In this document: positions 1-8,807 of the stretch, in pieces
Layout of the letters: each line of letters starts with the position of its first letter
How positions within the stretch are numbered: the stretch's first letter is position 1
NCBI GenBank assembly: GCA_028284445.1
Contig: JANQRS010000018.1
Location: forward strand, 126,001 to 190,000
Length of the DNA stretch: 64,000 nucleotides
Direction: 5' to 3'
Source: Calditrichia bacterium
GTDB taxonomy: Bacteria > Calditrichota > Calditrichia > RBG-13-44-9 > J075
Position numbers and translations under genes: made by a program
Notes under the pieces: model-generated
Told to the model about the DNA's origin: nothing
The model's database searches: none
What the model saw: only the letters and a program-made list of their open reading frames with translations

Positions 1-1640
1 TCGAATTCCTGAAAGGAGTATCCTGCCCAGGCTTCCAACTTCTGGTTGTCACTAATGTTGGCATTGTAATTGAATGTGGTTTCCAGTAGAACATTTTGAC
101 GGTCTGTCGTACGCAAGTCGGCACGTCCGCCAAAGCTGGCTGCATAAGGCAGTGAATTCGGCTGATAGATCGCACGCTCAGCGTCAGACCGATCCATACC
201 CAGATTTATCTTACCGCTGAGAGATGGTGTAATCTGGTAGTCAGCGGTCAGGTTGGCAAAAATTCGCAGGTTTTCTGATTGATCTTCGATCAGCTCAACC
301 ATGGCAACCGGGTTACGAATATCCGGGCTGCCGGGGAATTCGTAGAAGCTACCATCTGCATTTAGTGCAGGCAGCGTCGGATTGTATTTCAAAACGTTTG
401 TGAACAAACCACCACGGAAACCACCGGCCTGGCGATACGGGGTGTTGTTCCGCTTGATGAAACTGGGGTTGAAACGCAGGTTGAAGGTCAATTTGTCATC
501 GAGCACTTTGTGCTTCACGTTCAAACGACCGGTAATGCGCTGACGGTCGGAACCAACAATAATACCTTCTTCATCAAGATAGTTAACAGACAGCAAGTAA
601 GAAGTGCGATCGCCGCCGGAGCTGAAAGACAGGTTGTGGCTTTGACCAAAAGCAGCGCGATTTACTTCATCCTGCCAGTCTGTATCTGAATCATCAAGAT
701 TGCCAAGAGAAAGACCATTGGCATTCAAATATGCGGTAACCGGAGCGCTGCCTGCATAATCACGATATTCGGATGCGGAGAGAAGATCGTAGGTTTTGGA
801 CTGAGTAGAGGTACTGGTATACACGTCGTAAGTCAAGGACGGGGCACCTCCGGAGCCGGACTTGGTAGTAATGAGAATCACACCATTACCACCGCGCGCA
901 CCATAAATCGCAGCAGCCGAGGCATCTTTCAGGATATTAATAGACTCGATATCATTCGGGTTCAAGCTGCTCAGCGGGTTTTCGCGCGTTCCACCACTCG
1001 GCGAATCTGTACCGGCATCACCACCGGTGTCGTCACTGGTTTCATCAAAATTGGGGGTAGCAGCTGCATTGTCAACCGGCACACCATCGATAACGATCAT
1101 GGGACCATTGCCGGCGGAGATTGAAGTACCACCGCGGATACGAATCAGCGGCTCAGCACCAAGATCTCCACTACTTGCGGATACCGTCACACCCGGCACA
1201 CGAGACTGCAGCAGCTGCTGGAAGTCTGTCGTAACACCTTTGTTAAAAGCATGTTCATCCAGTGTCGCGACAGCATTGGTCAGGTCTTTAGCCTGTTGAG
1301 TTCCATATCCAATAACGACTTCTTCGTCACCGGATATGGCCACCGGAATCAGACGAAAGTCTACAACATCGTCACTACCGACTGTTGTTTCCTGTCCCTG
1401 GTAACCGATATAAACGACAACCAGAACGTCGCCTTCGTTCACGTCTTCAAGAACGTAAACGCCATCGATATCGGTAGCCGCGCCCTTCTCAGTGCCTTTA
1501 ACGATAACGTTTGCACCAATCAGAGGTTCTCTATCTTCACCAGAGAAAACACGGCCTTTCACCGTCTTACCCTGGGCCAGGGCTTCTCCGGCAAAGAAGA
1601 GAAGCATAGCCAGACTACAGAGTAGAACTTTGATTCTCAT
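1..1640 (-). CDS. SusC/RagA-family TonB-dependent outer-membrane receptor (3' end off window)
   Basis: About 546 N-terminal residues are visible; the C-terminal barrel runs off base 1. A signal peptide (MRIKVLLCSLAMLLFFAGEALAQ, described here by its ends) is followed by a carboxypeptidase-regulatory-like domain (about residues 25-105, 'GRVFSGEDREPLIGANVIV'). The TonB plug comes next, with the SusC hallmarks 'VIGYGTQ', 'RIRGGTSI', 'MIVIDGVPVDN' and 'ILKDASAAAIYGARGGNGVI'. The start is fixed by an AGGAGG ribosome-binding site 6 nt upstream. SusC receptors import oligosaccharides or peptides across the outer membrane using TonB energy, usually with a SusD lipoprotein; a SusD gene would lie off the left edge. 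It reads in the same direction as the sigma/FecR/receptor cassette but is separated from it by a hairpin, so it is probably its own transcript. Substrate unknown. Confidence 0.93.
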   Translation of the reverse strand, partial: MRIKVLLCSLAMLLFFAGEALAQGKTVKGRVFSGEDREPLIGANVIVKGTEKGAATDIDGVYVLEDVNEGDVLVVVYIGYQGQETTVGSDDVVDFRLIPVAISGDEEVVIGYGTQQAKDLTNAVATLDEHAFNKGVTTDFQQLLQSRVPGVTVSASSGDLGAEPLIRIRGGTSISAGNGPMIVIDGVPVDNAAATPNFDETSDDTGGDAGTDSPSGGTRENPLSSLNPNDIESINILKDASAAAIYGARGGNGVILITTKSGSGGAPSLTYDVYTSTSTQSKTYDLLSASEYRDYAGSAPVTAYLNANGLSLGNLDDSDTDWQDEVNRAAFGQSHNLSFSSGGDRTSYLLSVNYLDEEGIIVGSDRQRITGRLNVKHKVLDDKLTFNLRFNPSFIKRNNTPYRQAGGFRGGLFTNVLKYNPTLPALNADGSFYEFPGSPDIRNPVAMVELIEDQSENLRIFANLTADYQITPSLSGKINLGMDRSDAERAIYQPNSLPYAASFGGRADLRTTDRQNVLLETTFNYNANISDNQKLEAWAGYSFQEF

Positions 1641-1932
1641 AAACTCCTCCTGTTAGGTTTGGGGTTTTATCATGATTTATAAAGCAAACCTGCGTGACTC
1701 TAAAGCTTATCACTAAATGAAGCGCTTAAAGAAACCCGCAAATGCGGGGGAAAAAGCCGCGACCAAGCTTTGTTTATTCACAAAACAAACTACTCGAAAG
1801 GCAATAAAAAATTAGCCGTTCCGGAGTACGGCCTATACTAAAGGGATGGAGGTGAGGGAAATGTCATGTAGGAAATTGGAAAAAGTGTAATTTTTTTGAG
1901 GGGGGGAGTCTTGCGGCGATGTGAAATGCGAC
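1641..1932. other. Intergenic region upstream of the SusC-like gene
   Basis: No gene is seen in this stretch. It should hold the promoter of the SusC-like receptor (reading leftwards) and its AGGAGG ribosome-binding site at about 1646-1651. I could not identify a convincing -33/-7 Bacteroidota-type promoter or an operator. Confidence 0.5.
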
Positions 1933-1975
1933 AATCCCCCCTCTATCTCCCCCGGGGGGAGATAGAGGGGGGATT
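1933..1975. repeat. Perfect 21-bp palindrome (CCCCCCTCTATCTCC family)
   Basis: Left arm 1933-1953 and right arm 1955-1975 are exact reverse complements with a single-base centre. It lies 15 bp after the stop of the TonB receptor (reading left), so it probably ends that transcript, although it lacks a long T tract. Related palindromes are at 29155-29198 (near identical) and 28536-28569 (weaker). Confidence 0.85.
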
Positions 1976-1990
1976 TCCTTCTATGCCTTG

Positions 1991-4900
1991 CTACAAATCA
2001 ATCGTCAACCGCCCCAATATCCTTCGCGGCAAAACCGGACGGGCGTTAAAATAGGGACGTTCTCCCAGGCTGACGCCCGGAGGAATTCGCGGATCTCCTT
2101 CCGTCAGGCCACGACTATTGAGAAGATTGTAAATATTGATGCCGAGGCGTACCGTGCTGTTTCGCAGTTTGAGTTTATAACCGGCATCCAGATTATACAC
2201 GGTAAATGCATCCAACGCTTGCTCATTGGCATCGTCTGCAAAGCGTTCACCGAGATATTTCAGGCTGGCGCGGACTTCAAAACGCTGATGTTCATAGAGA
2301 AGCTGCCAGTTACTCATCAGTTGCGGTTGGCGAGGAACGCGGTTCCCGTCAAACACTGCATGGATATCATCATCCGTGCCAAACTGCCCATCATCCCCCG
2401 GTAAGCGCGTAGAATAATCCAGGTATCCGTGATCCTGAAGGGTCAAGTCGCTCGACAATACCAAGCCTTGTATCTGCGGTACGGCCAATGCAGCGGTCAT
2501 TTCCAACCCCAGGGTTGCCGCTTCCCCAACAGCGCGGGTGATATTGCGAACTACACCATCTGTTCCCTGCTGGGCGTCTGTTTGCAGACGGTTGGCAATT
2601 TTTGTGTAGTGAAGCGCGACAGTGCCACTCAATACCGGGTCGCTGAATTTCAGGCCGGACTCCATTTGCAGGAAGGATTCATTGTCCGGCTCAATCTGCA
2701 GGAAGTTCCCTTGCGCATCGCGGCCGATGTTCCCACTAAAAACCTGAAGTTCCGGGAAAAAATACCCTTGACTGCCAATTCCGTAAAGGTTCAGCTGATC
2801 GGTTAGGGCGTAGTTGATTCCTACAGAAGCGGCCCAATCATTAAATGCCAAGGTCCGGCGCGTAAATTTCCCGTTTCCCCACTGAAATCCCTGTTCGGCC
2901 AGGGATGGATTTTCGGCAACCGTTACCGGCTCAGCACCTTCGACAACAAGGGTGCCGGTTTGCCATTCATAGCGTAAAGCGCCGTCGATGCGCAGGCGTT
3001 TAGCGATTACCAATTCATTACCGGCGAAGAGAGCAAGCTTATTGTTTGACAGCTGATTGTTATTATAAACCGATCCCAGGGAACTGACGGCATTGGTGAG
3101 ACCGTTACGAGTCACGGCAATGGTATCATCATCTGCGGTATCAAACAGACCATCGGGGCCACGATCCTGGATCATCAGATCAAGCAGGCGCGGCTGGTCG
3201 GCAAATTCCACCAGGACACTGCTATGAATTTCCTCCTGGGTCATGCGAGTGCGGGAAAGAAAGGCACCGAGAATAATTCTTTGCGCAACGCGCTCCCCAT
3301 CAAAAGTCCTGGCAATACTGAAGTCCGTTGCAATATCCGTAAAAGGATGATGCCAGTACCACGCCCCCTGGTCAATCAGGAATTTGCCGCTAAAGCGCTC
3401 TTCCGGATGATTGGTGTACGTATAGATGGGGCGCTGCGCCTCCGGATCCTGAATAAACAGCGGCTCACCGTCTACACCATGGCGGTTGGCATATCCGTCA
3501 ACGGTTTGAAATGCCGGGAAGGGTATAAATAAGTTGCTTTCGTGATCAATATCCGCCCAGCGCGTCTTGCCCTCAAGGGTCCAGGAGTCACCCAGGCGGT
3601 GGGTGTACTGTAACATAACCGAACCACCTCGGGTTTGAATGCCGTTCTCCATTCGCGACTCGAAACTGCCGTCGGGCGTCAAAAAGCTGAATTCCGCTGC
3701 TTCAGCAGAATTGACCGTGCGAATTTCATTCCCGTCGTCGCCAATGGCCGGACGCCCGGTACGTGAATCATGGGCGAAGGGGAGAAAGAATTGGGCGTGG
3801 TCGTCAACATACTTGGCAAAAATTCGCAAGAAACCATTGGTGAAGAGGCGGGTGATGTTGCCCTTGATTTGAAACCCTTCTCCCAGCAATCCGGTGCGAA
3901 TCGGACCTTCGTCATAACGATAATAGCCACCAATATTGTAGCGGACGTGCTTCCCAATCGGACCATTGTTGTTGAAATCCGTTCGAATCAGATTGCGCTC
4001 GCCGTAGGTCATTTGCAAGGTAGATTTTGGTGTCGGCCCACCCACCTTGCTCTTGTAGTTGATAATACCGGCCGGAGAGCCGGTCCCAAAAAGCCCCGAG
4101 CTGCCGCCACGAGAGAACTCCAACGTCTCGACATTCAGATCGTAGCGGAAATAGATATCCGGCGCAATACTGGTGATGCCACTGGTGGAAATCACCGGCA
4201 TCCCGTCTTCTTCAACAGGATTGTATTTGTACTGACCGGGGGCAGGCAGGCCGCGCACAAATACGTTTGCAGACAGTTCCCCTCCACCGCCTTCCGCATG
4301 AACTCCCGGCACCGATTGCAAAATATCAGCCAGGCTATTAGGGGCCATGCGGCGAATTTCCGCTGCGTCCAGGAGCGTAAATGAGCCAGGCAGCTCTTTT
4401 TGCATCCGCACCGCCCTGGTTGTTGTGGTTACCATGGCGTCCATTTTCAAAATATCAGGCTGCAGGGAGAGGTTGACAATATTGGCCTTATGCGTGGAAA
4501 GCACCAAACGTTTTCGGACGGTCTTGTAGCCGAGATAAGAGGCCTGCAAATCGATCGCGGTTAACGGAGCATTTTTTAGCTCATAAAATCCGTTGGTATT
4601 AGAGACGGTCCCGATCTGCATGTTAAGAATAACAATGTTAGCGCCGGCAAGAGCACTACCGTCGCTATCCATCACCACCCCGCGAATAGTGCCGGTGGCT
4701 TTGAGCTGCCCGTGGCCCGTCGTCTGAAACTTTGCCGGTATCAAGACATAAGTGGTTTCATCAACCTTGTCAAAACGAAGATCGCAGGTTGCCAGCCACT
4801 TTTCGAGAAATTTGTCCAGATCGTCAATTTTATCTGGTAAAGGGGTAGGCATTTTACGTCGGATCAAGGCATCCACATAGACAAAGTTGATGCCATAGCG

Positions 4901-5044
4901 CTTCTCCAGTTCATTAAGGGAATCTTCAAGAGGGGTATTTTGTACGTGATTACGGGGAAGCTCTGAATAGAGCTGATCATAGAGCCCAAACAGCGTACAA
5001 AAAATCAGTACCTGAAAAAGAACGGTGATTACTGTTAAACGCAT
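1991..5044 (-). CDS. TonB-dependent receptor with STN signalling domain
   Basis: 1017 residues. An N-terminal membrane/signal segment (about 3-25) is followed by a secretin/TonB short N-terminal (STN) domain (about 35-105), which in FecA-type receptors contacts a FecR protein in the periplasm. Next are a carboxypeptidase-regulatory-like domain (about 118-195, 'GTIRGVVMDSDGSALAGANI'), a plug (about 210-335, with 'SVPGVHAEGGGG' and 'FVRGLPAPGQYKYNP') and a long C-terminal beta-barrel ending in a hydrophobic residue-rich strand. Barrel length and plug resemble siderophore/ferric-chelate receptors such as FecA, so iron-chelate uptake is the likeliest role, but substrate is inferred. It directly follows fecR-like (39 bp gap) and sigma genes on the same strand, so the three form a trans-envelope signalling cassette. 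A perfect hairpin follows the stop. Confidence 0.92.
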   Translation of the reverse strand: MRLTVITVLFQVLIFCTLFGLYDQLYSELPRNHVQNTPLEDSLNELEKRYGINFVYVDALIRRKMPTPLPDKIDDLDKFLEKWLATCDLRFDKVDETTYVLIPAKFQTTGHGQLKATGTIRGVVMDSDGSALAGANIVILNMQIGTVSNTNGFYELKNAPLTAIDLQASYLGYKTVRKRLVLSTHKANIVNLSLQPDILKMDAMVTTTTRAVRMQKELPGSFTLLDAAEIRRMAPNSLADILQSVPGVHAEGGGGELSANVFVRGLPAPGQYKYNPVEEDGMPVISTSGITSIAPDIYFRYDLNVETLEFSRGGSSGLFGTGSPAGIINYKSKVGGPTPKSTLQMTYGERNLIRTDFNNNGPIGKHVRYNIGGYYRYDEGPIRTGLLGEGFQIKGNITRLFTNGFLRIFAKYVDDHAQFFLPFAHDSRTGRPAIGDDGNEIRTVNSAEAAEFSFLTPDGSFESRMENGIQTRGGSVMLQYTHRLGDSWTLEGKTRWADIDHESNLFIPFPAFQTVDGYANRHGVDGEPLFIQDPEAQRPIYTYTNHPEERFSGKFLIDQGAWYWHHPFTDIATDFSIARTFDGERVAQRIILGAFLSRTRMTQEEIHSSVLVEFADQPRLLDLMIQDRGPDGLFDTADDDTIAVTRNGLTNAVSSLGSVYNNNQLSNNKLALFAGNELVIAKRLRIDGALRYEWQTGTLVVEGAEPVTVAENPSLAEQGFQWGNGKFTRRTLAFNDWAASVGINYALTDQLNLYGIGSQGYFFPELQVFSGNIGRDAQGNFLQIEPDNESFLQMESGLKFSDPVLSGTVALHYTKIANRLQTDAQQGTDGVVRNITRAVGEAATLGLEMTAALAVPQIQGLVLSSDLTLQDHGYLDYSTRLPGDDGQFGTDDDIHAVFDGNRVPRQPQLMSNWQLLYEHQRFEVRASLKYLGERFADDANEQALDAFTVYNLDAGYKLKLRNSTVRLGINIYNLLNSRGLTEGDPRIPPGVSLGERPYFNARPVLPRRILGRLTIDL

Positions 5045-5083
5045 GCGCCCCCAACGGCGAGTGTATGCTAAATACTAGCAATT

Positions 5084-6208
5084 CTACTTGACTAAAACAA
5101 TAGAATTGCCGTCGATGGAGGCATTCACCTGTAAAACGCGGGCAAGGGTATTAACAATTGAGGGAAGGTCGTTATTGGGAATTCGGCCGGAAATTGTCTG
5201 CTCAAAAATTGACGGGTCGTCAACACGGACAGTCACACCGTAGGTCCATTCCAAACGCTTGACGATCGCACTGACCGGTGTTTCGTCAAAAACGATAAAT
5301 TCTTTCCACCAGCTTAGCATATGACTATATGATCCGATTTCTACATCCGGCAGTATCTGATGATGCCGAAAGGTTATTGCCTGACCCGGTTGTAGAACAA
5401 TGGAAGAGGATGGATTATTTGTGGCTATTTCATCCTGGAGAACGTGTACTTTGACCCGGCCTTCTTCCAGAACGACTCTGGTTTTCTCTTTAGTCCGGAG
5501 GACATTAAATCGAGTTCCCAGTACCTGAATAACGCCATCTTTCGTATGAACGCGAAAATGCGGATCAGCGCCAGCGTCCGATTTGCGTACATCAAAGTAA
5601 ATCTCACCGGTCATGGTTACATTTCGGCCACCTTTTTTCCCAAAACCGGCATCCACAAGCAGTGAGGAATTTCCGTTTAAAATGGCAATGGAGCCATCCG
5701 GGAGGTCAACTGTCTGGCGCTCACCAAATGCCGTGTGGTATTCTTCTCCAGCGGAATTTGACACCCAGCTGTAGAATATGAAAGTTGTGGCCAGTAGCAA
5801 AGCGGCAGCGACAGCAATGTATCGGAATTGATTCGACGAGGCTTTGGCATTGGACGCCGGAGGAATGACTTGCGGATCGGAATCACGCTTTTCAGCTTCA
5901 GCTATTCGCGCTTCAAGATCCTGAATACTAACAAAAAGATCCGGAGCAGGCATGTCCGGAGCAGTAAAAGCCGTTTGATCTCTTAGCTCACGCGCATTTT
6001 CGACTAGCTCAGAATTTTTGCTATCACTATGAAGCCAGTTTTCCCAGTGAAGTTTTTCAGTCGGACTACACGCACCATCCAGCCATCGTTGAAAAGATGG
6101 GTTGGCAAGTAGTTCCCCAACGCGTTTTCCAGTATTTTCCAATGCCGTTTCCAATTTTACCGTAGCGGGACTACGGCTAATGCTCCTATGAATATGCCGA
6201 GCCCTCAT
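5084..6208 (-). CDS. FecR-family anti-sigma factor
   Basis: 374 residues. The N-terminal cytoplasmic part (1-125) carries the 'FQRWLDG' and 'ENWLHSD' short helices seen in FecR proteins. One membrane segment lies near 130-148 ('YIAVAAALLLATTFIFYSW'), followed by the periplasmic FecR domain ('YHTAFGERQTVDLPDGSIAILN', 'VLGTRFNV') and the C-terminal STN-interacting domain (about 290-374). It should hold the neighbouring ECF sigma factor inactive and release it when the receptor at 1991-5044 binds ligand. It follows the sigma gene after 52 bp. No good Shine-Dalgarno sequence is visible before the ATG, so the start is the least certain part. Confidence 0.92.
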   Translation of the reverse strand: MRARHIHRSISRSPATVKLETALENTGKRVGELLANPSFQRWLDGACSPTEKLHWENWLHSDSKNSELVENARELRDQTAFTAPDMPAPDLFVSIQDLEARIAEAEKRDSDPQVIPPASNAKASSNQFRYIAVAAALLLATTFIFYSWVSNSAGEEYHTAFGERQTVDLPDGSIAILNGNSSLLVDAGFGKKGGRNVTMTGEIYFDVRKSDAGADPHFRVHTKDGVIQVLGTRFNVLRTKEKTRVVLEEGRVKVHVLQDEIATNNPSSSIVLQPGQAITFRHHQILPDVEIGSYSHMLSWWKEFIVFDETPVSAIVKRLEWTYGVTVRVDDPSIFEQTISGRIPNNDLPSIVNTLARVLQVNASIDGNSIVLVK

Positions 6209-6260
6209 TAGAACGGGACGCGACAGTACTCAATGTAATGCTTTAAATGTGAAATTGCTG

Positions 6261-6884
6261 TTAAAAAATAACACTTTTATGATTTTTTAGCAGCACATGG
6301 AGCTGTTGGTAGGCTTCAGAGACATAATTTCGGGCAACTTGAGGCGATACTTCCATGATACTTGCGACTTCCTTATAAGGCAAGTTATTATAGACTTTCA
6401 GATAGAGTGCTTCTCTTTTGCGAGCAGGTATTCGCGCAATCATCTTTTCGATCAGTTGCTTACTCACCTCTTTGCTTTCACGTATAACAATCATGTCTTC
6501 AGGTGAAAAAGCATCATCAGGAATGCCATTTTGAGATGAAATAGGCGAATCGACAAATCGCCTTTGGCGCTGCAGACTTTTCAGCAAATGATTGCGTACG
6601 GAGATAAGCAGATAGGCTTTTAGAGAACTGTTGAGTTGAATCGCATGCCGCTTCATCCAAATATACACGAAGGCTTCCTGAATTGCATCTTTTGCCAAAT
6701 CATTCCGCCGCGTCAGGCTCACAGCATATTCCCATAGAGCAATGTGATAGCGATGATAGAGCGTGTTCAACGCAGCCGAATCATCATTACGCACCTGTTC
6801 CCACAATTCCTTGTCGCTGGCAACGCGACTACCGAAATCGTTTGTGGACTTTGACGCATCGTTTTTTAGAGGCATAGATGCCAT
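6261..6884 (-). CDS. ECF RNA polymerase sigma factor (FecI/RpoE-like, Bacteroidota type)
   Basis: 207 residues. Region 2 spans about 38-105, with the DNA-melting helix containing 'KDAIQEAFVYIWMKR'. A helix-turn-helix region 4 spans about 140-195 ('REALYLKVYNNLPYKEVASIMEVSPQVARNYV', quoted in part as positions 145-176). There is no C-terminal extension, so regulation must come from the FecR protein next door. Gene order sigma - FecR - STN receptor is the classical surface-signalling arrangement. The start codon has a GAGAG-type ribosome-binding site about 7 nt upstream; an internal ATG three codons later is an alternative. It probably drives its own cassette and perhaps the SusC-like gene beyond. 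Confidence 0.93.
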   Translation of the reverse strand: MASMPLKNDASKSTNDFGSRVASDKELWEQVRNDDSAALNTLYHRYHIALWEYAVSLTRRNDLAKDAIQEAFVYIWMKRHAIQLNSSLKAYLLISVRNHLLKSLQRQRRFVDSPISSQNGIPDDAFSPEDMIVIRESKEVSKQLIEKMIARIPARKREALYLKVYNNLPYKEVASIMEVSPQVARNYVSEAYQQLHVLLKNHKSVIF

Positions 6885-7090
6885 TGCGGCTCTCTCTGTA
6901 AAAGATCGAAAATACGACCGCCTCCACCCCCATGGATAAACAACATATCTTAAATAGATGAATTTTGCAAAAAAATTATACTATATGACTAAAAAATATC
7001 GCGCAAAACGCTCGTAGAGCGAATTAATATTAAAAGAAGTATTGTTGTGCGTAACACTTATTTTTCCCCACGGGATTCTAAAGAGGAAAG

Positions 7091-7197
7091 GATTAACGCG
7101 AATCTTCACGAATAAACGCGAAACGCTTTAAATCCGTGAAACCAGTGAAAATCAGTTCTCACATTCGCGAAAATTCGCGTCCATTCGTGGTAAATCT
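7091..7197. repeat. Imperfect inverted intergenic repeat (CGCGAA-rich) in the 6885-7263 gap
   Basis: The 379-bp gap contains no gene. It holds an inverted repeat: the left arm (7091-7122, 'ACGCGAATCTTCACGAATAA' and 'ACGCGAA') pairs imperfectly with the right arm (7164-7197, 'TTCGCGTCCATTCGTGG'). A related copy is at 18362-18436. The left part of the gap (6885-7000) is A/T-rich and should hold the sigma-gene promoter. Confidence 0.6.
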
Positions 7198-7263
7198 TCT
7201 AACTGCACTGTGCCATAGCTCTCAGCTATCACCAAGATCTTAAGGCAGCGCCAATCATAAACA

Positions 7264-8634
7264 TTACCAGTCCATTTTTGGCAACACACTTTTTTGCAAT
7301 TCACACATCTCATTGATTAGATGCACGGCGTTTTGATAAGAATCTACAAAAGGATCCAGCAGCATCGCCTGCAGTAAGGAATTGCGTGATTGATTCTTAT
7401 ATGCATCAACCAGCAACTTGTGGATGCTACATTGAGTACGTAGAAATGCCAGCGGTCCCTCGGGAAGTTGCGGCATTTGCATTGGCGTGATCCCGTTTTG
7501 ATCGACGGTCGCAGGCATCTCCACAATGGCATCCAGTGGCAAGCCAGGCACTGCCCCACTCGAATTCACCATATTGATTGCGGCAAGTTCCGATTCAATC
7601 CCGCAGACCAACCCTTCAACGATATTTATCGCCAATTCACCGGAAGCGCGAATATCCGTCTGATCGTCGTCTTCAGAGTTATTATACAAGGCGATAGGCC
7701 GTTTTTCGGGATGGAAAGGCATTGCGGTTGGATTGGTATCCAGGTTGTAAAGATATGTGGGCACATTGTTGTCGCGCCAGGGGTCGGTCTGGGCCGGGTC
7801 ATAAAAATATTGCAATTGGCTGCTGGCCAGGAATCCGGACGCCCAGCGCACATACTCCCCAATATGATTGGTGCCAGGCGACGGATAGAGACCAAAAGTG
7901 CGCAACAGCGTTCGGCTGAGGGCGATTTCGTCCCACTCCGCCAGCCAGTGGGCATTTTTCTCGATCTCTCTCAGGCGCGGATACAAATCTTCTCCGGTTT
8001 TGGCATGTTCAATGGACTGAAACCAGGAAAAATGATTAAGGCCGCTGGCATAAGCCTTCAGATCATCGACTTCCATATTCATGAAGCGGGCAATCTGGTT
8101 TTTGCCCATCATAATGCCGTGGCAGAGTCCGATGAATTTCACATCCGAACAGTGATGCAACATCTCGCAAAGCTTTGTTAGCGGATTGGTAAAATTGAGA
8201 AGCCAGGCGTCCGGGCAAGTGCGCTCCATTGCCCTGGCGATATCATGCATTGGTCCAAAGTTGCGCAGAGCATGAAAGAGGCCGCCCGGCCCCCCATTTT
8301 CGCCATAGATTTGTCGAAAACCATACTTGCGGGGAATATGAAAGTCTTGTGACCAGTAGTAATAACGATTCAGTTCAATTGCAGAAATAACGATAGCCGC
8401 CCCATCAAGTGATTTTGTCAGGTCCGTCGTGTGGCTGATGCGGATCTGTCGCTTCAGCCTCTGAGCAACATCCTCTGCATATTGTTGATGGGTCTTCAAT
8501 TCGGCGGGATCGATATCCATGAGCATCAACTCGAGATCCATCCCACAAAGCGGATCGCTTAAAAGCACATCATTGATGGTGGCCGGGCCAAACTCCTTGC
8601 TCCCGGCGCCGATGAGGGTGATTTTTAGAGACAT
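7264..8634 (-). CDS. Glycoside hydrolase family 4 (NAD+/Mn2+-dependent; alpha-galactosidase/alpha-glucuronidase type)
   Basis: 456 residues, the usual length of GH4. The N-terminal Rossmann fold has 'LIGAGS' (7-12) for NAD+. 'NFTNP' (147-151), 'CHG' (171-173) and His201 ('LNHFSWF') are the GH4 metal/catalytic elements. GH4 enzymes cleave glycosides by oxidation, elimination and reduction at C3, in the cytoplasm. The residue after Cys-His varies with substrate: CHGx is the pattern described for alpha-glucuronidase-type members, whereas CHSV marks alpha-galactosidase/glucosidase and CN(V/I)P marks 6-phospho-beta-glucosidase. Alpha-glucuronidase-like activity is therefore my first guess, not proven. 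GGAGGA lies 5 nt before the ATG. It is followed upstream by a sodium/solute symporter gene, which may bring in its substrate. Confidence 0.87.
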   Translation of the reverse strand: MSLKITLIGAGSKEFGPATINDVLLSDPLCGMDLELMLMDIDPAELKTHQQYAEDVAQRLKRQIRISHTTDLTKSLDGAAIVISAIELNRYYYWSQDFHIPRKYGFRQIYGENGGPGGLFHALRNFGPMHDIARAMERTCPDAWLLNFTNPLTKLCEMLHHCSDVKFIGLCHGIMMGKNQIARFMNMEVDDLKAYASGLNHFSWFQSIEHAKTGEDLYPRLREIEKNAHWLAEWDEIALSRTLLRTFGLYPSPGTNHIGEYVRWASGFLASSQLQYFYDPAQTDPWRDNNVPTYLYNLDTNPTAMPFHPEKRPIALYNNSEDDDQTDIRASGELAINIVEGLVCGIESELAAINMVNSSGAVPGLPLDAIVEMPATVDQNGITPMQMPQLPEGPLAFLRTQCSIHKLLVDAYKNQSRNSLLQAMLLDPFVDSYQNAVHLINEMCELQKSVLPKMDW

Positions 8635-8652
8635 AGATCCTCCGAAAAAGAC

Positions 8653-8692
8653 ATTGAAGTATTGAAATATTGAAGTATTGAAACATTGGAAA
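8653..8692. repeat. Five 8-bp tandem repeats (ATTGAAGT/ATTGAAAT)
   Basis: Consecutive units ATTGAAGT, ATTGAAAT, ATTGAAGT, ATTGAAAC and ATTGGAAA occupy the 5' leader of the GH4 gene, just upstream of its ribosome-binding site. Such a repeat could change copy number by slippage, but no effect is demonstrated. Confidence 0.7.
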
Positions 8693-8807
8693 CGATGCCG
8701 TGGGCCGTGTACGGAACAAAGAAAAGCTATAGATACAAATCAACGTTTTAACGATTTGACTATTCAACCAATCAACGATGAACAGACATCGATAAACGGA
8801 CAACGGC

